Shown here in pieces: positions 1-8,997 of a stretch of DNA of 64,000 nucleotides. Position 1 is the stretch's first letter. Each line of letters opens with the position of its first letter. The notes under the pieces were generated by a model. It made no database searches. It was not told the origin of the DNA and saw nothing but the letters and a program-made list of their open reading frames with translations. The stretch is taken from NCBI RefSeq assembly GCF_018279705.1, contig NZ_CP036498.1, positions 5,411,001 to 5,475,000 on the forward strand. Direction: 5' to 3'. This DNA comes from Tardiphaga alba. Its GTDB lineage: Bacteria > Pseudomonadota > Alphaproteobacteria > Rhizobiales > Xanthobacteraceae. Both the position numbers and the translations under genes were made by a program.

Positions 1-1
1 C

Positions 2-754
2 GGGATGATGACCGTGGCGCCGGCCAATACGCGCGACCGTCTCACGCTCAATGGCGACGGCACGATCTCCGGCCGCGCCCGCGGGATCCCTTTCGCCAGG
101 GAAGCAAAACACATCGCCGTCGTGGCCGGCAGCTCGATCGCATTGATCGATGCCAGCGCCTGCAAAATCGACGCGGGCCTCAGCCTCGCCGGCGATCATT
201 CCGACACCGTTCATCTCGACAAAGTAAAGCCGACCGCAATCGCCAAGGCGCCCGCCGGTATCGATGAGAAAGCCCTGCTGTTGATGGGCGCCCTCGCCCG
301 CAGCCTGCAGATCGCCGGCGCGCTGGAAACGATGCTCAGCATCAGCGTGCAATATTCCGGCGAACGCGTCGCCTTCGAGAAGAAGATCTCGAAATTCCAG
401 GCCGTGCAGCACAATCTCGCAAAGCTCGCCGGCGAAACATCGGCGGCGCTCGCGGCCGCCAGCTCGGCGGCCGATGCATTCTCGCACGGCGCACCGATCG
501 ACGATGCGCTGTTCCTCGAAGCTGCCGCGGCAAAAATCCGTTGCTCGGAAGCCGCCGAAAAAGGCGCTGCCATCGCCCATCAGGTGCATGGCGCCATCGG
601 CTTCACCCAGGAGCACATCCTGCACCGCTACACGCTGCGTGCCCTCGCCTGGCGCGACGATTTCGGCAGCGAGAGCTACTGGGCTGTCGAGCTCGGCAAA
701 CTGGTCGCCAATCTTGGCGCCGATGAGCTGTGGCCCCTGGTCGCATCGCGCTAA
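2..754 (+). CDS. Acyl-CoA dehydrogenase, C-terminal part (5' end outside window)
   Basis: The reading frame is open to the left edge, so only the last ~250 residues are present. The visible part holds the C-terminal helical bundle of the acyl-CoA dehydrogenase family. It has the segment FQAVQHNLAKLAGE, then HQVHGAIGFTQEHILHRYT near the end, and a closing FGSESYWAVELGKLV. These enzymes use FAD to introduce an alpha,beta double bond into an acyl-CoA in the cytoplasm. A second dehydrogenase starts 21 bases downstream, so the two may form a heteromeric pair, as seen in several alicyclic, steroid and dicarboxylate pathways. That pairing is inference, and the substrate is unknown. The first in-frame ATG is at 5 but is very probably internal. 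Confidence 0.85.
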   Translation, partial: GMMTVAPANTRDRLTLNGDGTISGRARGIPFAREAKHIAVVAGSSIALIDASACKIDAGLSLAGDHSDTVHLDKVKPTAIAKAPAGIDEKALLLMGALARSLQIAGALETMLSISVQYSGERVAFEKKISKFQAVQHNLAKLAGETSAALAAASSAADAFSHGAPIDDALFLEAAAAKIRCSEAAEKGAAIAHQVHGAIGFTQEHILHRYTLRALAWRDDFGSESYWAVELGKLVANLGADELWPLVASR

Positions 755-775
755 CGATAAGAAACGAGAACCGAC

Positions 776-1936
776 ATGACCGCAGCCCTTCGTTTCGACC
801 CGATCCGCCTGCCGCCCGAATGCGAGCAGCTCCGCAAGGAAGTCCGCGCTTTCCTCGCTGACGAAATTGCCGCCGGCACTTTCGATCCGCATCGCCCGGT
901 GCAGGAAGACGCCGATAACCGCGAATTCTCCCGCCGCGTCGGCGAGAAGGGCTGGCTCGGCATGACCTGGCCCAAGAAGTATGGCGGCCACGAACGCAGC
1001 TTCCTGGAACGCTATGTGGTCACCGAGGAAATGCGCGTTGCCAATGCGCCGGTGCGCCGCTTCTTCGTCGCCGACCGCCAGAGCGGCCCGGTGTTGCTGA
1101 AATATGCGCCCGAGCACATCAAGATGGACATCCTGCCACGCATCTGCCGCGGCGAGATCTGCTTCTCCATCGGCATGAGCGAGCCGAATTCCGGCTCCGA
1201 CCTGTTCGCCGCCAAGACCAAGGCCACCAAGACCGACGGCGGCTTCCTGATCAATGGCAGCAAGATCTGGACGACATCGGCGCATATCGCCGATTACATG
1301 ATCGCGATCTTCCGCACCTCGCCGCCGACCAAGGAAAACCGCCGCCACGGCCTCACCCAGTTCCTGGTCAACATGAAGACCCCGGGCATCAAGGTGAATC
1401 CGATCGACCAGATCACCGGCCAGCAGGAATTCAATGAAGTCGTCTTCACCGACGCCTTCATTCCCGACGATCACATGCTCGGCGAGATCGACGGCGCCTG
1501 GAAACAGGCCACCTCCGAACTCGCTTACGAGCGCTCCGGCCCCGAACGTTTCCTCGAGACCTATTACACGCTGACGGAACTGGTTCGCGCTGTCGGCCCC
1601 GAACCGGATACGCGCAGCGCCGAAGGCATTGGTCGTCTGGTGGCGCAGCTGCACACCATGCGCCGCATGTCGGTGTCGGTGGCCGGCATGCTGCAGGCCG
1701 GCAAGGAGCCGGTAGTGGAAGCCTCCATCGTCAAGGATATCGGTACGGTCTGGGAGCAGCAGCTCCCGCATCGCGTCCGTGAACTCGCCGCTTTCGTCGA
1801 CGACAATGCATCGAACCACGCCACGCTCGACGAGATGCTCGATTTTGCCATCAAGACGGCGCCAAAACTCACCATCCAGGGCGGCACCACCGAAGTGCTG
1901 CGCGGCATCATCGCGCGCGGTCTTGGCCTGCGCTGA
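776..1936 (+). CDS. Acyl-CoA dehydrogenase
   Basis: This is a full-length acyl-CoA dehydrogenase of 386 residues, the usual size for the family. The middle domain carries GMSEPNSGSDLFAAKTKA and GFLINGSKIWTTSAHIADY, the FAD/substrate beta-domain signature. The C-terminus has TIQGGTTEVLRGIIARGLGL, the typical helical-bundle ending that contacts FAD across the dimer. The predicted reaction is FAD-dependent dehydrogenation of an acyl-CoA in the cytoplasm, with electrons passed to ETF. It lies 21 bases after a partial paralogue and 25 bases before a crotonase, so the three genes look like one beta-oxidation-type operon. The ATG at 776 follows a purine-rich stretch (GATAAGAAACGAGAACC). Substrate specificity cannot be read from the sequence. 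Confidence 0.93.
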   Translation: MTAALRFDPIRLPPECEQLRKEVRAFLADEIAAGTFDPHRPVQEDADNREFSRRVGEKGWLGMTWPKKYGGHERSFLERYVVTEEMRVANAPVRRFFVADRQSGPVLLKYAPEHIKMDILPRICRGEICFSIGMSEPNSGSDLFAAKTKATKTDGGFLINGSKIWTTSAHIADYMIAIFRTSPPTKENRRHGLTQFLVNMKTPGIKVNPIDQITGQQEFNEVVFTDAFIPDDHMLGEIDGAWKQATSELAYERSGPERFLETYYTLTELVRAVGPEPDTRSAEGIGRLVAQLHTMRRMSVSVAGMLQAGKEPVVEASIVKDIGTVWEQQLPHRVRELAAFVDDNASNHATLDEMLDFAIKTAPKLTIQGGTTEVLRGIIARGLGLR

Positions 1937-1961
1937 TTACAAAGATTGAATTGAGGACATC

Positions 1962-2768
1962 ATGACCACTTATAAAGATATCGCCGTCGAGACCCGTGGC
2001 CACATCGCGATCATCGAGATCCGCAAGCCGCCATTCAACTTCTTCGACATCCTGCTGATCCAGCAGATCGCCAACGCGCTCGACGAGATCGATGCCACTC
2101 CGGAGCTGCGCGCGACCGTCCTGTGCGCGCAAGGCAAGTCGTTCTGCGCCGGCGCCGATTTCAGCGATCCCAACCGCAAGGAGACAGAAGCGGCTGCCAA
2201 GAGCGGCGATCCCGCGGATAATCTCGGCTCCATCGGCCATCTCTATATGGAAGCCGTGCGCATCTTCCGCGCCAAGAAGCCGATCATCGCAGCAGTGCAG
2301 GGCGCAGCCATTGGCGGCGGTCTCGGCCTCGCCGTCTCCGCGGACTTCCGCGTCGCCTGCCCGGAGACCCGCTTTGCCGCCAACTTCACCCGCCTCGGCT
2401 TCCATCCCGGTTTTGGCCTTACCGTGTCGCTCACCGAACTGGTCGGCAAGAACAATGCCGAGCTGATGTTCTACACCTCGCGTCGTGTAGGCGGCGAGGA
2501 AGCGCTGAAGATGGGCCTCGCCAATGTGCTGGTGCCGCAGGATCAGGTGCGTGACGCCGCCATCAAGCTGGCCGAAGAGATCGCCGAGAACTCGCCGCTC
2601 GGCCTGCTCTCGACCCGCGCCACCATGCGCAATGGCCTCGCTGATCGCGTCGCCAAGGCGACCGAGCACGAGCTTGCCGAGCAGACCCGCCTGCGCGCGA
2701 CCGAAGACTTCAAGGAAGGCGTGGCGGCCACCGCCGAACGCCGCGTACCGAACTTCAAGGGGCGCTAA
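1962..2768 (+). CDS. Enoyl-CoA hydratase/isomerase family protein
   Basis: This 268-residue crotonase-fold protein carries the oxyanion-hole segments SFCAGADFSD (about residues 60-70) and GAAIGGGLGLAVSADFRVA (about 108-126). Where classical hydratases have a Glu in PExxxG, this protein has FAANFTRLGFHPGFG. The first general acid/base Glu is therefore not in its usual place, and the reaction could be hydration, isomerisation or hydrolysis. It is the last gene of the three-gene acyl-CoA operon and is followed after 35 bases by a strong terminator hairpin. The start is ATG at 1962, preceded by GAATTGAGGACATC, a good ribosome-binding site. Confidence 0.9.
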   Translation: MTTYKDIAVETRGHIAIIEIRKPPFNFFDILLIQQIANALDEIDATPELRATVLCAQGKSFCAGADFSDPNRKETEAAAKSGDPADNLGSIGHLYMEAVRIFRAKKPIIAAVQGAAIGGGLGLAVSADFRVACPETRFAANFTRLGFHPGFGLTVSLTELVGKNNAELMFYTSRRVGGEEALKMGLANVLVPQDQVRDAAIKLAEEIAENSPLGLLSTRATMRNGLADRVAKATEHELAEQTRLRATEDFKEGVAATAERRVPNFKGR

Positions 2769-2803
2769 GTCCCCGCCGGGTTTGTTTTGCAAACCTCACA
2801 CTG

Positions 2804-2833
2804 AAATGGCCGGAGGAAACTCCGGCCATTTTT
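2804..2833 (+). terminator. Rho-independent terminator of the acyl-CoA dehydrogenase/crotonase operon
   Basis: An 11-base perfect stem (2804-2814 pairs with 2821-2831; core TGGCCGGA/TCCGGCCA) with a six-base loop runs into a T-rich tail. It sits 36 bases past the crotonase stop codon. Confidence 0.85.
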
Positions 2834-2847
2834 ATTAGCGACGGGCC

Positions 2848-2936
2848 GTAGCCTGGGTGAAGCGCAGCGTAACCCGGGAACATCAGCTTCAACACCTTCG
2901 ATATCCCCGGATTTCGCTTCGCTCCATCCGGGCTAC
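2848..2936. repeat. Intergenic palindromic repeat, family A, copy 1
   Basis: An imperfect long palindrome of about 90 bases begins GTAGCCTGGGTGAAGCGCAG and ends in its mirror image CGCTCCATCCGGGCTAC, with an internal CCCCGGATTTCGCTTCG. The same design recurs at 23630, 36715 and 43547. It separates the two convergent catabolic operons and could act as a transcription barrier or be a non-autonomous mobile repeat. Confidence 0.75.
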
Positions 2937-2938
2937 AT

Positions 2939-5143
2939 TCATCTTACCACCAGCGCATCGACAATCGTGACGCCCTCGCCGATGGGATGCACCAGCACCG
3001 GATTGAGTTCGATCTCCGCTACCTCGCCCTTGAGCTGCGCAGCCAATTGCGAGACCTGCGCAATCAGCGACGAGGCAGCCGACACATCCGCCTTCGCGGC
3101 TCCACGAAATCCGTTGAGAAGCGTTGCGCCCTTCAACGTGCTCAACATCTCCTCGGCCTCCTGCGCACTCACCGGTGCGGGGCGATAGACAACGTCCTTG
3201 AACAGCTCCGTCGTCACGCCTCCGAGCCCGACCATCACCATCGGTCCGAATGTCTTGTCGAGTAGCGTGCCAACGATGATCTCCACGCCCTTACTCGCCA
3301 TCGGCGAGACCAGCACACCCTGCAGTGACGCCTGTGGCCGACGCGTCTGCGCGCTCGCAATCAGCGCGTCATAGGCTGCCGCGGCTTCCTCTCTGGTCGT
3401 GATATTGATCTTGACGCCGCCAATCTCGCTCTTGTGCGGGATATCGCGCGACTGGATTTTCAGCACCAGCGGGAAGCCGATCTTGGCGATCGCCGCATCA
3501 AGCAGGGATTTTTCAGTCACAAGAATCTCGTTCGGCAACGCAATGCCCGCGACCTGCAGCAGCGTCTTGCTGTCATGCTCTGACAGCGTCGCCGCCGTGA
3601 GGTGTTTGGCGAGATCGACCGGCGCCTGCGTGATCTCGGCGACGGGCTCCGCCAGCCTGAAACGCGCATGATCCACAAGCCGTCGCATCGCAACGCCCAC
3701 ATGCGTCAAGCCGGACAGAACGACGACGCCGGATTCCGCGAGTCCGGTGCGCGCAAAATTTGACGGCAGCGTATAGGACCAGAACACAATCGGCTTGTTC
3801 TGCGCTGCGATGACCGGCGCCAGCTCCGGCGTCTTGAACGGCATCCGCGTTTCGCTGGACAGCGAAATCACCACCAGGATCGCATCGACCTCGTCGGACG
3901 TGTCGAGCAGTTCGATCGTCTTCTGTAGTCCACCGCTATGCACGGCCTGCGCAGTAATATCGATGGGATTGCGCGGCGAGCCGTAGGATGGGATCAGCCC
4001 GCGGATCGTGGCCTGTACGCCGCCCGACAGCTCCGGCACCTGCATCCCCTGCGCGGACACGACATCGGCGCCCCAGATGCCCGCACCGCCGGAGACGGTG
4101 ACGACAGCCACGCGATCACCCATTGGCAGCGGTGACGTCGTCAGCACTGCGGCAATGCTGACGGCCTCGTCGAGATCATTGGAGACGATGAAACCGTAAC
4201 GCGCGAAGACGGCATCATAAGCGGCCGTCCAGCCGGCCATGCTCGCCGTGTGCGACGCTGCCGCGCGCTCGCCCGCACCGGAGCGACCAACCTTGGTGAC
4301 GATGATCGGCTTGCCCATCTCCGCCGCCTTCTTCGCAGCGGCGATAAAATGATCGACGTCGCGAATGCCCTCAATGAACAGCAGGATCACATCGGTCGCG
4401 GGATCCTGCACCATATAATCGAGGAACTCGCCGGCGCCGAGATCGGACTCGTTGCCTGTCGAGATCACCGTGCTGAGTGCGATGCCGAGCGCTTTGGCGC
4501 GGTTATAGATGGCAAAACCGATGCCGCCGGATTGCGCGACAATGCCGATCCGCTTCTTCGTCGCGACAAGACGCGGTTGATCGGGCTTCACATCCACGGT
4601 CGGGCTGAATGTCGCGGCAATGCCGGTGATCTGGTTGTAATAGCCTTCGGCATTGGGACCGGAAATCCGCATGCCCGTCCGCTTCGCCAGCTCCGCGATC
4701 GCATCCTGCATGGCGATGGAATCGCCGCCTTCTTCGGCAAAGCCGGAAGAGATGATGATCGCATGTTTCACGCCGAGCGCAGCGCATTCCTCCAGCGCGC
4801 CCAACACCACACGCGCCGGAATGATGACGATGGCGAGGTCGACCGGCTGACCGATCGCGCTCATGGTCGGATAGCATTTCAGTCCATCGATGTCGGTATA
4901 GTTGGGATTGACCGGATAGATCGCGCCGGCAAATGCGTTCTTGCGCAGGAAAGCCAGCAGCAGTCCCGGAATTTTATGCGCATCGCGCGAGGCGCCGATG
5001 ATGGCGATGCCTGCGGGATTGAAGAACGTATCCAGCGGATGCGGACCTGCCGCGGCCTTCGCGCTGCTCTTGGTGGCGCTGCTCATGGAAAGCGTTTCCC
5101 GTTTATTGTTGTTGCCTGATCGTGCGGCGATCGCCGCACTCAC
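2939..5143 (-). CDS. Acetate--CoA ligase family protein (ADP-forming acyl-CoA synthetase type)
   Basis: This is a protein of up to 734 residues with the layout of NDP-forming acyl-CoA synthetases. It has an N-terminal CoA-binding domain (IAIIGASRDAHKIPG, then YPVNPNY), a succinyl-CoA-synthetase-like ligase region (GPNAEGYY, GIVAQSGGIGFAIYNRA, STGNESDLGAGEFLDY), and a C-terminal ATP-grasp region (GFPLVLKIQSRDIPHKSEIGG, then EIELNPVLVH). It probably activates a carboxylic acid to its CoA thioester, which would feed the neighbouring crotonase. The GTG at 5143 overlaps the upstream VOC gene stop by four bases (GTGA), the usual sign of translational coupling. An internal ATG at 5086 (MSSATKSS) is an alternative start. 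The substrate is unknown. Confidence 0.88.
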   Translation of the reverse strand: MSAAIAARSGNNNKRETLSMSSATKSSAKAAAGPHPLDTFFNPAGIAIIGASRDAHKIPGLLLAFLRKNAFAGAIYPVNPNYTDIDGLKCYPTMSAIGQPVDLAIVIIPARVVLGALEECAALGVKHAIIISSGFAEEGGDSIAMQDAIAELAKRTGMRISGPNAEGYYNQITGIAATFSPTVDVKPDQPRLVATKKRIGIVAQSGGIGFAIYNRAKALGIALSTVISTGNESDLGAGEFLDYMVQDPATDVILLFIEGIRDVDHFIAAAKKAAEMGKPIIVTKVGRSGAGERAAASHTASMAGWTAAYDAVFARYGFIVSNDLDEAVSIAAVLTTSPLPMGDRVAVVTVSGGAGIWGADVVSAQGMQVPELSGGVQATIRGLIPSYGSPRNPIDITAQAVHSGGLQKTIELLDTSDEVDAILVVISLSSETRMPFKTPELAPVIAAQNKPIVFWSYTLPSNFARTGLAESGVVVLSGLTHVGVAMRRLVDHARFRLAEPVAEITQAPVDLAKHLTAATLSEHDSKTLLQVAGIALPNEILVTEKSLLDAAIAKIGFPLVLKIQSRDIPHKSEIGGVKINITTREEAAAAYDALIASAQTRRPQASLQGVLVSPMASKGVEIIVGTLLDKTFGPMVMVGLGGVTTELFKDVVYRPAPVSAQEAEEMLSTLKGATLLNGFRGAAKADVSAASSLIAQVSQLAAQLKGEVAEIELNPVLVHPIGEGVTIVDALVVR

Positions 5144-5907
5144 GCAACAACGTGAAACGTGACCCCGCCCAGCAGAAATGCATCACCCGCCGACGGGCAT
5201 CCCCGCGCCCGCGCGCGACCGAGCACCTGCGCCACATCGTTGACGCGGAATTTGAGACCGGTCATCGCCTCGGTCTTGCCTTTGGCGAAACGCAGGCAGC
5301 CATTCGGAAAGACGATCTGCGGGTCATTGCCCTTCGACGATGTCAGCGGGATGCCGATGAGGTTGCTCCAGTGCTGCGCCAGATCATAGTGATCCGGGCT
5401 CTGCAGCTCGACTTCCAGCAGCGCGCGGGTGACGTCGTGGCGGATCGATTCCTGCCAGTTCGGGCCGGCCGGCGGATAGGCATCGAAATCGTCGTCGCTG
5501 CCTGCCGTGTGGTTGAACTCAATGAAGGCCGCACGGCAATCGCGGGGATGCAGCTGCACACCGTGATAAGGCGGGTGGTCAATGACATTCGCGGTGCGGA
5601 CGCCAATGCTGGCAGCAAAACGCCCGCGTTCGTCGGGATCCTCGCAGGACAGGATCACCATATAGCAGCCGCGCCCGCCGGATTTTTCGAGGAAGCGCCC
5701 GGCCGCCGTGCCGGGCTGCGTCGGCGCCACCACTTCGAGCAACGTGGCATCGACAGGCATCAGCGCGTTTTCGAGCCCGTATTTTTCCACATGCGGGTCG
5801 CGATAACAGACGTCGAGGCCGAGAATGGTCGTGATGTCGTTGACAACAGGCTCCAGATGCGGAGCGACCAGACAAACTTGCCGCAACCGCATCTGGCTCA
5901 TGGTCAT
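5140..5907 (-). CDS. VOC (glyoxalase/dioxygenase-like) family protein
   Basis: This 255-residue protein shows two vicinal-oxygen-chelate repeats. The first starts LRQVCLVAPHLEPVVNDITTI and continues to VDATLLEVVAPTQPGTAAGRF. The second covers roughly the last 90 residues, with LLEVELQSPDHYDLAQHW. Related proteins include ring-cleavage dioxygenases, epimerases and glyoxalases. Metal-ligand positions are not clear enough to choose among them. It overlaps its upstream neighbour (crotonase) and its downstream neighbour (CoA ligase) by four bases each, so it is embedded in a coupled catabolic operon and probably acts on the same compound. The precise reaction is unknown. Confidence 0.82.
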   Translation of the reverse strand: MTMSQMRLRQVCLVAPHLEPVVNDITTILGLDVCYRDPHVEKYGLENALMPVDATLLEVVAPTQPGTAAGRFLEKSGGRGCYMVILSCEDPDERGRFAASIGVRTANVIDHPPYHGVQLHPRDCRAAFIEFNHTAGSDDDFDAYPPAGPNWQESIRHDVTRALLEVELQSPDHYDLAQHWSNLIGIPLTSSKGNDPQIVFPNGCLRFAKGKTEAMTGLKFRVNDVAQVLGRARARGCPSAGDAFLLGGVTFHVVA

Positions 5908-6692
5908 TGCCCCTTGAAGACTGGCTTGCGCTTCTCGACGAAGGCTTTTGAAGCCTCCTTGTGATCTTCAGTGTCGCTGCAGCGGGTGTGATGGATCGCT
6001 TCGTTGTCGAAACAGGCTTCCAGCGTCATCGTTTCGGCATTGTTGATATTGGTCTTGATATAGCCGTAGGTGATGCTCGGCCCACGCGCGAGCGACATTG
6101 CGAGTTCACGCGCGGCCGTCTCGACTTCGGCATCGTCGACGACCTTGGTGACCATGCCAAGTCCCAGCGCTTCCTGTGCCGTCAACACGGGCGACATCAG
6201 ATAGAGCTCACGCGCCTTGGCGCTGCCGAGCATTTTTGTCAGGAAATAGGTGCCGCCGTAATCGCCGGAGAAGCCAACCTTGGCGAAGGCCGTGGTGATC
6301 TTCACCGAGGACGACGCAACCCGGAGATCGCAGGACAGTGCGATGGAAAGCCCCGCACCCGCAGCTGCGCCATCGAGTTGCGCCACCACTGGCTTGGCCA
6401 TCGTGTGCAGGATGCGCGACACTTCCATGCCCTTGCGCAGATTGACGCGCTTCGCCTCGAACGGTAGCGGCGCGCGGCCGGCAGCCATCGACTTGACGTC
6501 GCCGCCGACACAGAAGGTGCCGCCGGCGCCCTTGATGAGCACCGCGCGCACCTCATGATCTTCCTGGGCGCGGCGCGCGGCCGCGACCAGACCTTCGGTC
6601 ATCTCCGGATTGAGCGCATTGCGCCGATCCGGACGGTTCATGGTGATGGTGAAAAGACCGTTGTCGAGGTCCTGCAGGACGATGTCGCTCAT
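5904..6692 (-). CDS. Enoyl-CoA hydratase/isomerase family protein
   Basis: This is a 262-residue crotonase. It has NRPDRRNALNPEM near the N-terminus, the oxyanion-hole segment GTFCVGGDVKSMAAG (about 60-75), and DGAAAGAGLSIALSCDLRVAS (about 105-125). The next motif reads FAKVGFSGDYGGTYFLT, a sub-family variant in which Asp stands near the usual catalytic Glu. It is not closely similar to the crotonase encoded at 1962. Its stop overlaps the VOC gene start (ATGA), and it lies 52 bases downstream of the binding-protein gene. The ATG at 6692 has an AAGGAA ribosome-binding site. A role in CoA-thioester breakdown is likely; the substrate is unknown. Confidence 0.9.
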   Translation of the reverse strand: MSDIVLQDLDNGLFTITMNRPDRRNALNPEMTEGLVAAARRAQEDHEVRAVLIKGAGGTFCVGGDVKSMAAGRAPLPFEAKRVNLRKGMEVSRILHTMAKPVVAQLDGAAAGAGLSIALSCDLRVASSSVKITTAFAKVGFSGDYGGTYFLTKMLGSAKARELYLMSPVLTAQEALGLGMVTKVVDDAEVETAARELAMSLARGPSITYGYIKTNINNAETMTLEACFDNEAIHHTRCSDTEDHKEASKAFVEKRKPVFKGQ

Positions 6693-6744
6693 GGGGTATT
6701 CCTTTTCTTGTTATTGATCGTCCGGCAAGCCTCGACCGCGACGG

Positions 6745-7962
6745 TTACTTCTTCACCAGCGAGCAGCGCGATGCTTCGAGCGGCTGGAATGCCTGATCGG
6801 CCGGAACAGTGGCGGAGAGCTTGTAATAGTCCCAACGCCCCTTGGATTCCGACGGCTTCTTCACTTCGAACAGGTAGAAGTCATGAACCATGCGGCCGTC
6901 ATCACGGATCTTGCCGTTCTTCGCGAACATATCGTTGATCGGCGTATCCTTCATCAGCTTCATCACGGCCGCCGAGTCCGTCGAACCGGCCGCCTTCACG
7001 GCCTTCAGATAGTGCAGCACGGACGAATAGACGCCGGCCTGTGCCGATGTCGGCACGCGGCCTTTGTTGCGCGCCTGGAAGCGCTTGGTGAAAGCGCGGG
7101 TCTCGTCATTGAGATCCCAATAAAACGCCTCGGCGAGGATCAGGCCCTGTGCAGTGTCGAGACCGACACTGTCGATGTCGGAGATAAAGGCCAGCAGCGG
7201 CGACAGCTTCTGCCCACCGCTCTTGGTGAGGCCGAATTCGGCCGCCTGCTTGATGGCGGTGATGGTGTCGCCGCCGGCATTGGCGAGGCCGACGACCTTG
7301 GCCTTGGAGGATTGCGCCTGCAGCAGGAAGGACGAGAAATCCGCCGTGTTCAGCGGATGTTTGACGCTGCCCAGCACCTTGCCGCCCGCCTTGGTGACGA
7401 CCGCCGTCGTATCTTTTTCCAGATCCTGCCCGAACGCATAGTCGGCCGACAGGAAGAACCAGCTGTCGAGACCATTCTTGACGGTGGCGAGACCGGTCAC
7501 ATTGGCTTGTGCGTAAGTATCGAACACATAGTGGATCGTGTAGGGACCACAGGCCTCATTGGTGAGGCGGATAGAGCCCGGACCGTTGAAGATGATGATC
7601 TTGTTGCGTGCGCGCGCGATCTCGCTCGCAGCCAGTGCCGTCGCCGATGCGGCGACGTCGATAATCGCCTCGACGCCCTGATTGTCGAGCATGTCACGCG
7701 CAATATTTGCCGAGAGATCGGCCTTGTTGAGATGGTCCGCAGCGACAATCTCGATCTTGCGGCCGAGCACTTCACCGCCGAAATCTTCCGCCGCCATCTT
7801 CGCGGCGAGTTCGCTGCCCGGTCCCGTGATGTCGGCATAGAGGCCCGACATATCGAGGATCGCGCCGAGCTTGAGCGGCTTGTTCTGCGCCATCGTCCCC
7901 GATGTCGCGGCCAGGATCATGGTCGATGCGAGCAGTCCGGATAGTAGTGCCTTGGTCTTCAC
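6745..7962 (-). CDS. ABC transporter substrate-binding protein (LivJ/branched-chain amino acid type)
   Basis: This is a 405-residue periplasmic binding protein. A signal peptide (residues ~1-25, ending TSGTMAQ) precedes the type I Peripla_BP_6 fold, starting PLKLGAILDMSGLYADITGPG. SADYAFGQDLEKDT and LAFISDIDSVGLDTAQGL are typical of the family. Members bind branched-chain amino acids or, often in this bacterial group, aromatic or aliphatic carboxylates. Being first in an operon with a crotonase, a VOC protein and a CoA ligase suggests capture of the acid that those enzymes degrade. No permease or ATPase genes are present here. The GTG start at 7962 is supported by a strong GAGGGAGGA ribosome-binding site. 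Confidence 0.92.
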   Translation of the reverse strand: MKTKALLSGLLASTMILAATSGTMAQNKPLKLGAILDMSGLYADITGPGSELAAKMAAEDFGGEVLGRKIEIVAADHLNKADLSANIARDMLDNQGVEAIIDVAASATALAASEIARARNKIIIFNGPGSIRLTNEACGPYTIHYVFDTYAQANVTGLATVKNGLDSWFFLSADYAFGQDLEKDTTAVVTKAGGKVLGSVKHPLNTADFSSFLLQAQSSKAKVVGLANAGGDTITAIKQAAEFGLTKSGGQKLSPLLAFISDIDSVGLDTAQGLILAEAFYWDLNDETRAFTKRFQARNKGRVPTSAQAGVYSSVLHYLKAVKAAGSTDSAAVMKLMKDTPINDMFAKNGKIRDDGRMVHDFYLFEVKKPSESKGRWDYYKLSATVPADQAFQPLEASRCSLVKK

Positions 7963-8149
7963 GTAGTCCTCCCTCGTCGCGCAATTTCGCGCGGCATCTC
8001 ATTGTTTAAATGATCATGCCGCAAGGGAACTGGAGCGGCAAGCCGCTGCAAAGCGAGACGTCGCGCAAGAATCGCTCAAAGGATGCAGCTGTTTCCGCAA
8101 AGCGGAATGGACGCGCGTGACGGCGCCGACATAGAGTTGCGGGTGACGG

Positions 8150-8944
8150 ATGGGGCCGCCAATGCGTGTTACGCGAAAGATGCACGCGCGACGACGGGGA
8201 GCAGTCACCGCGCTACTGGCCATGTCCGTTGTTGCCTCAACACGTCCCTCGCAGGCGGCCTGTAACTTCCCCGAACAAGGTGCCGGACGCGTCACCCAGG
8301 TGATCGATGTCAGAACCATCCGCCTGGCCGACGGCGCCGAGATTCGCCTCGCCGGCGTCGAGCCTGCGCCAGACGACATCTCTGCCTCGGTCGCCCTCCC
8401 GCAGCTGGTCGATCGCGATGTCACTCTTCATGGGGACGCGGACAGCCCCGATCGCTATGGCCGTCAATCCGCCTTCGTCTTCATCGACGCGGCAGCCCCC
8501 TCCATACAGACCCAACTTCTCGCCTCGGGCGCAGTCCTTGCGTCGGGAACCGTAAGCGAGCGTAACTGCGCGGCGGAACTCGCGGCTACCGAAGCCGCCG
8601 CCAGAGGCGCCAAAAGAGGCATTTGGGCCAGAGACGGTGTCATCAAAAACGCCGCAATTCCCGGCGATATTCTGGCGCAGTTGGGGCGTTTCGTCGTGGT
8701 CGAAGGACGTGTTTTGTCCGTCCGGGAGGCCGGCAGCACGACTTATCTCAATTTTGGCCGTCGCTGGACACGGGACTTTGCCGTGACTATTTCAAGGCGC
8801 ATGATGCCTGCCTTCTCTGGGGCGGGTGTCGCGCTCAAGTCTCTTGAACGGCGACGCGTTCTTGTGCGTGGATGGGTTGAGAGCCGCGGCGGGCCAAGGA
8901 TCGAGGCACGCCATGTGGGGCAGATCGAGGTGGTCGGGGACTAA
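8150..8944 (+). CDS. Thermonuclease-family (SNase-like) secreted protein
   Basis: This is a 264-residue protein with an Arg-rich start, a hydrophobic signal segment (VTALLAMSVVASTRPSQA) and a staphylococcal-nuclease-like barrel (VTQVIDVRTIRLADGAEIRLAGVE, then DSPDRYGRQSAFVF). The motif that usually reads RLxGIDxPE is RLAGVEPAPDD here, so the classical catalytic Glu is not obvious. Nuclease activity is therefore uncertain, although the DRYGR element is kept. The C-terminal ~100 residues (VVVEGRVLSVREAGSTTYLNFG) look like an OB-fold extension. The start may instead be the ATG at 8162. The M48 protease gene follows closely, so the two may share a transcript. Confidence 0.78.
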   Translation: MGPPMRVTRKMHARRRGAVTALLAMSVVASTRPSQAACNFPEQGAGRVTQVIDVRTIRLADGAEIRLAGVEPAPDDISASVALPQLVDRDVTLHGDADSPDRYGRQSAFVFIDAAAPSIQTQLLASGAVLASGTVSERNCAAELAATEAAARGAKRGIWARDGVIKNAAIPGDILAQLGRFVVVEGRVLSVREAGSTTYLNFGRRWTRDFAVTISRRMMPAFSGAGVALKSLERRRVLVRGWVESRGGPRIEARHVGQIEVVGD

Positions 8945-8997
8945 ATGACCACCAGGCAGGACAAAGCGACGTGACGGGAGTGGGACGGCAAATCAAC

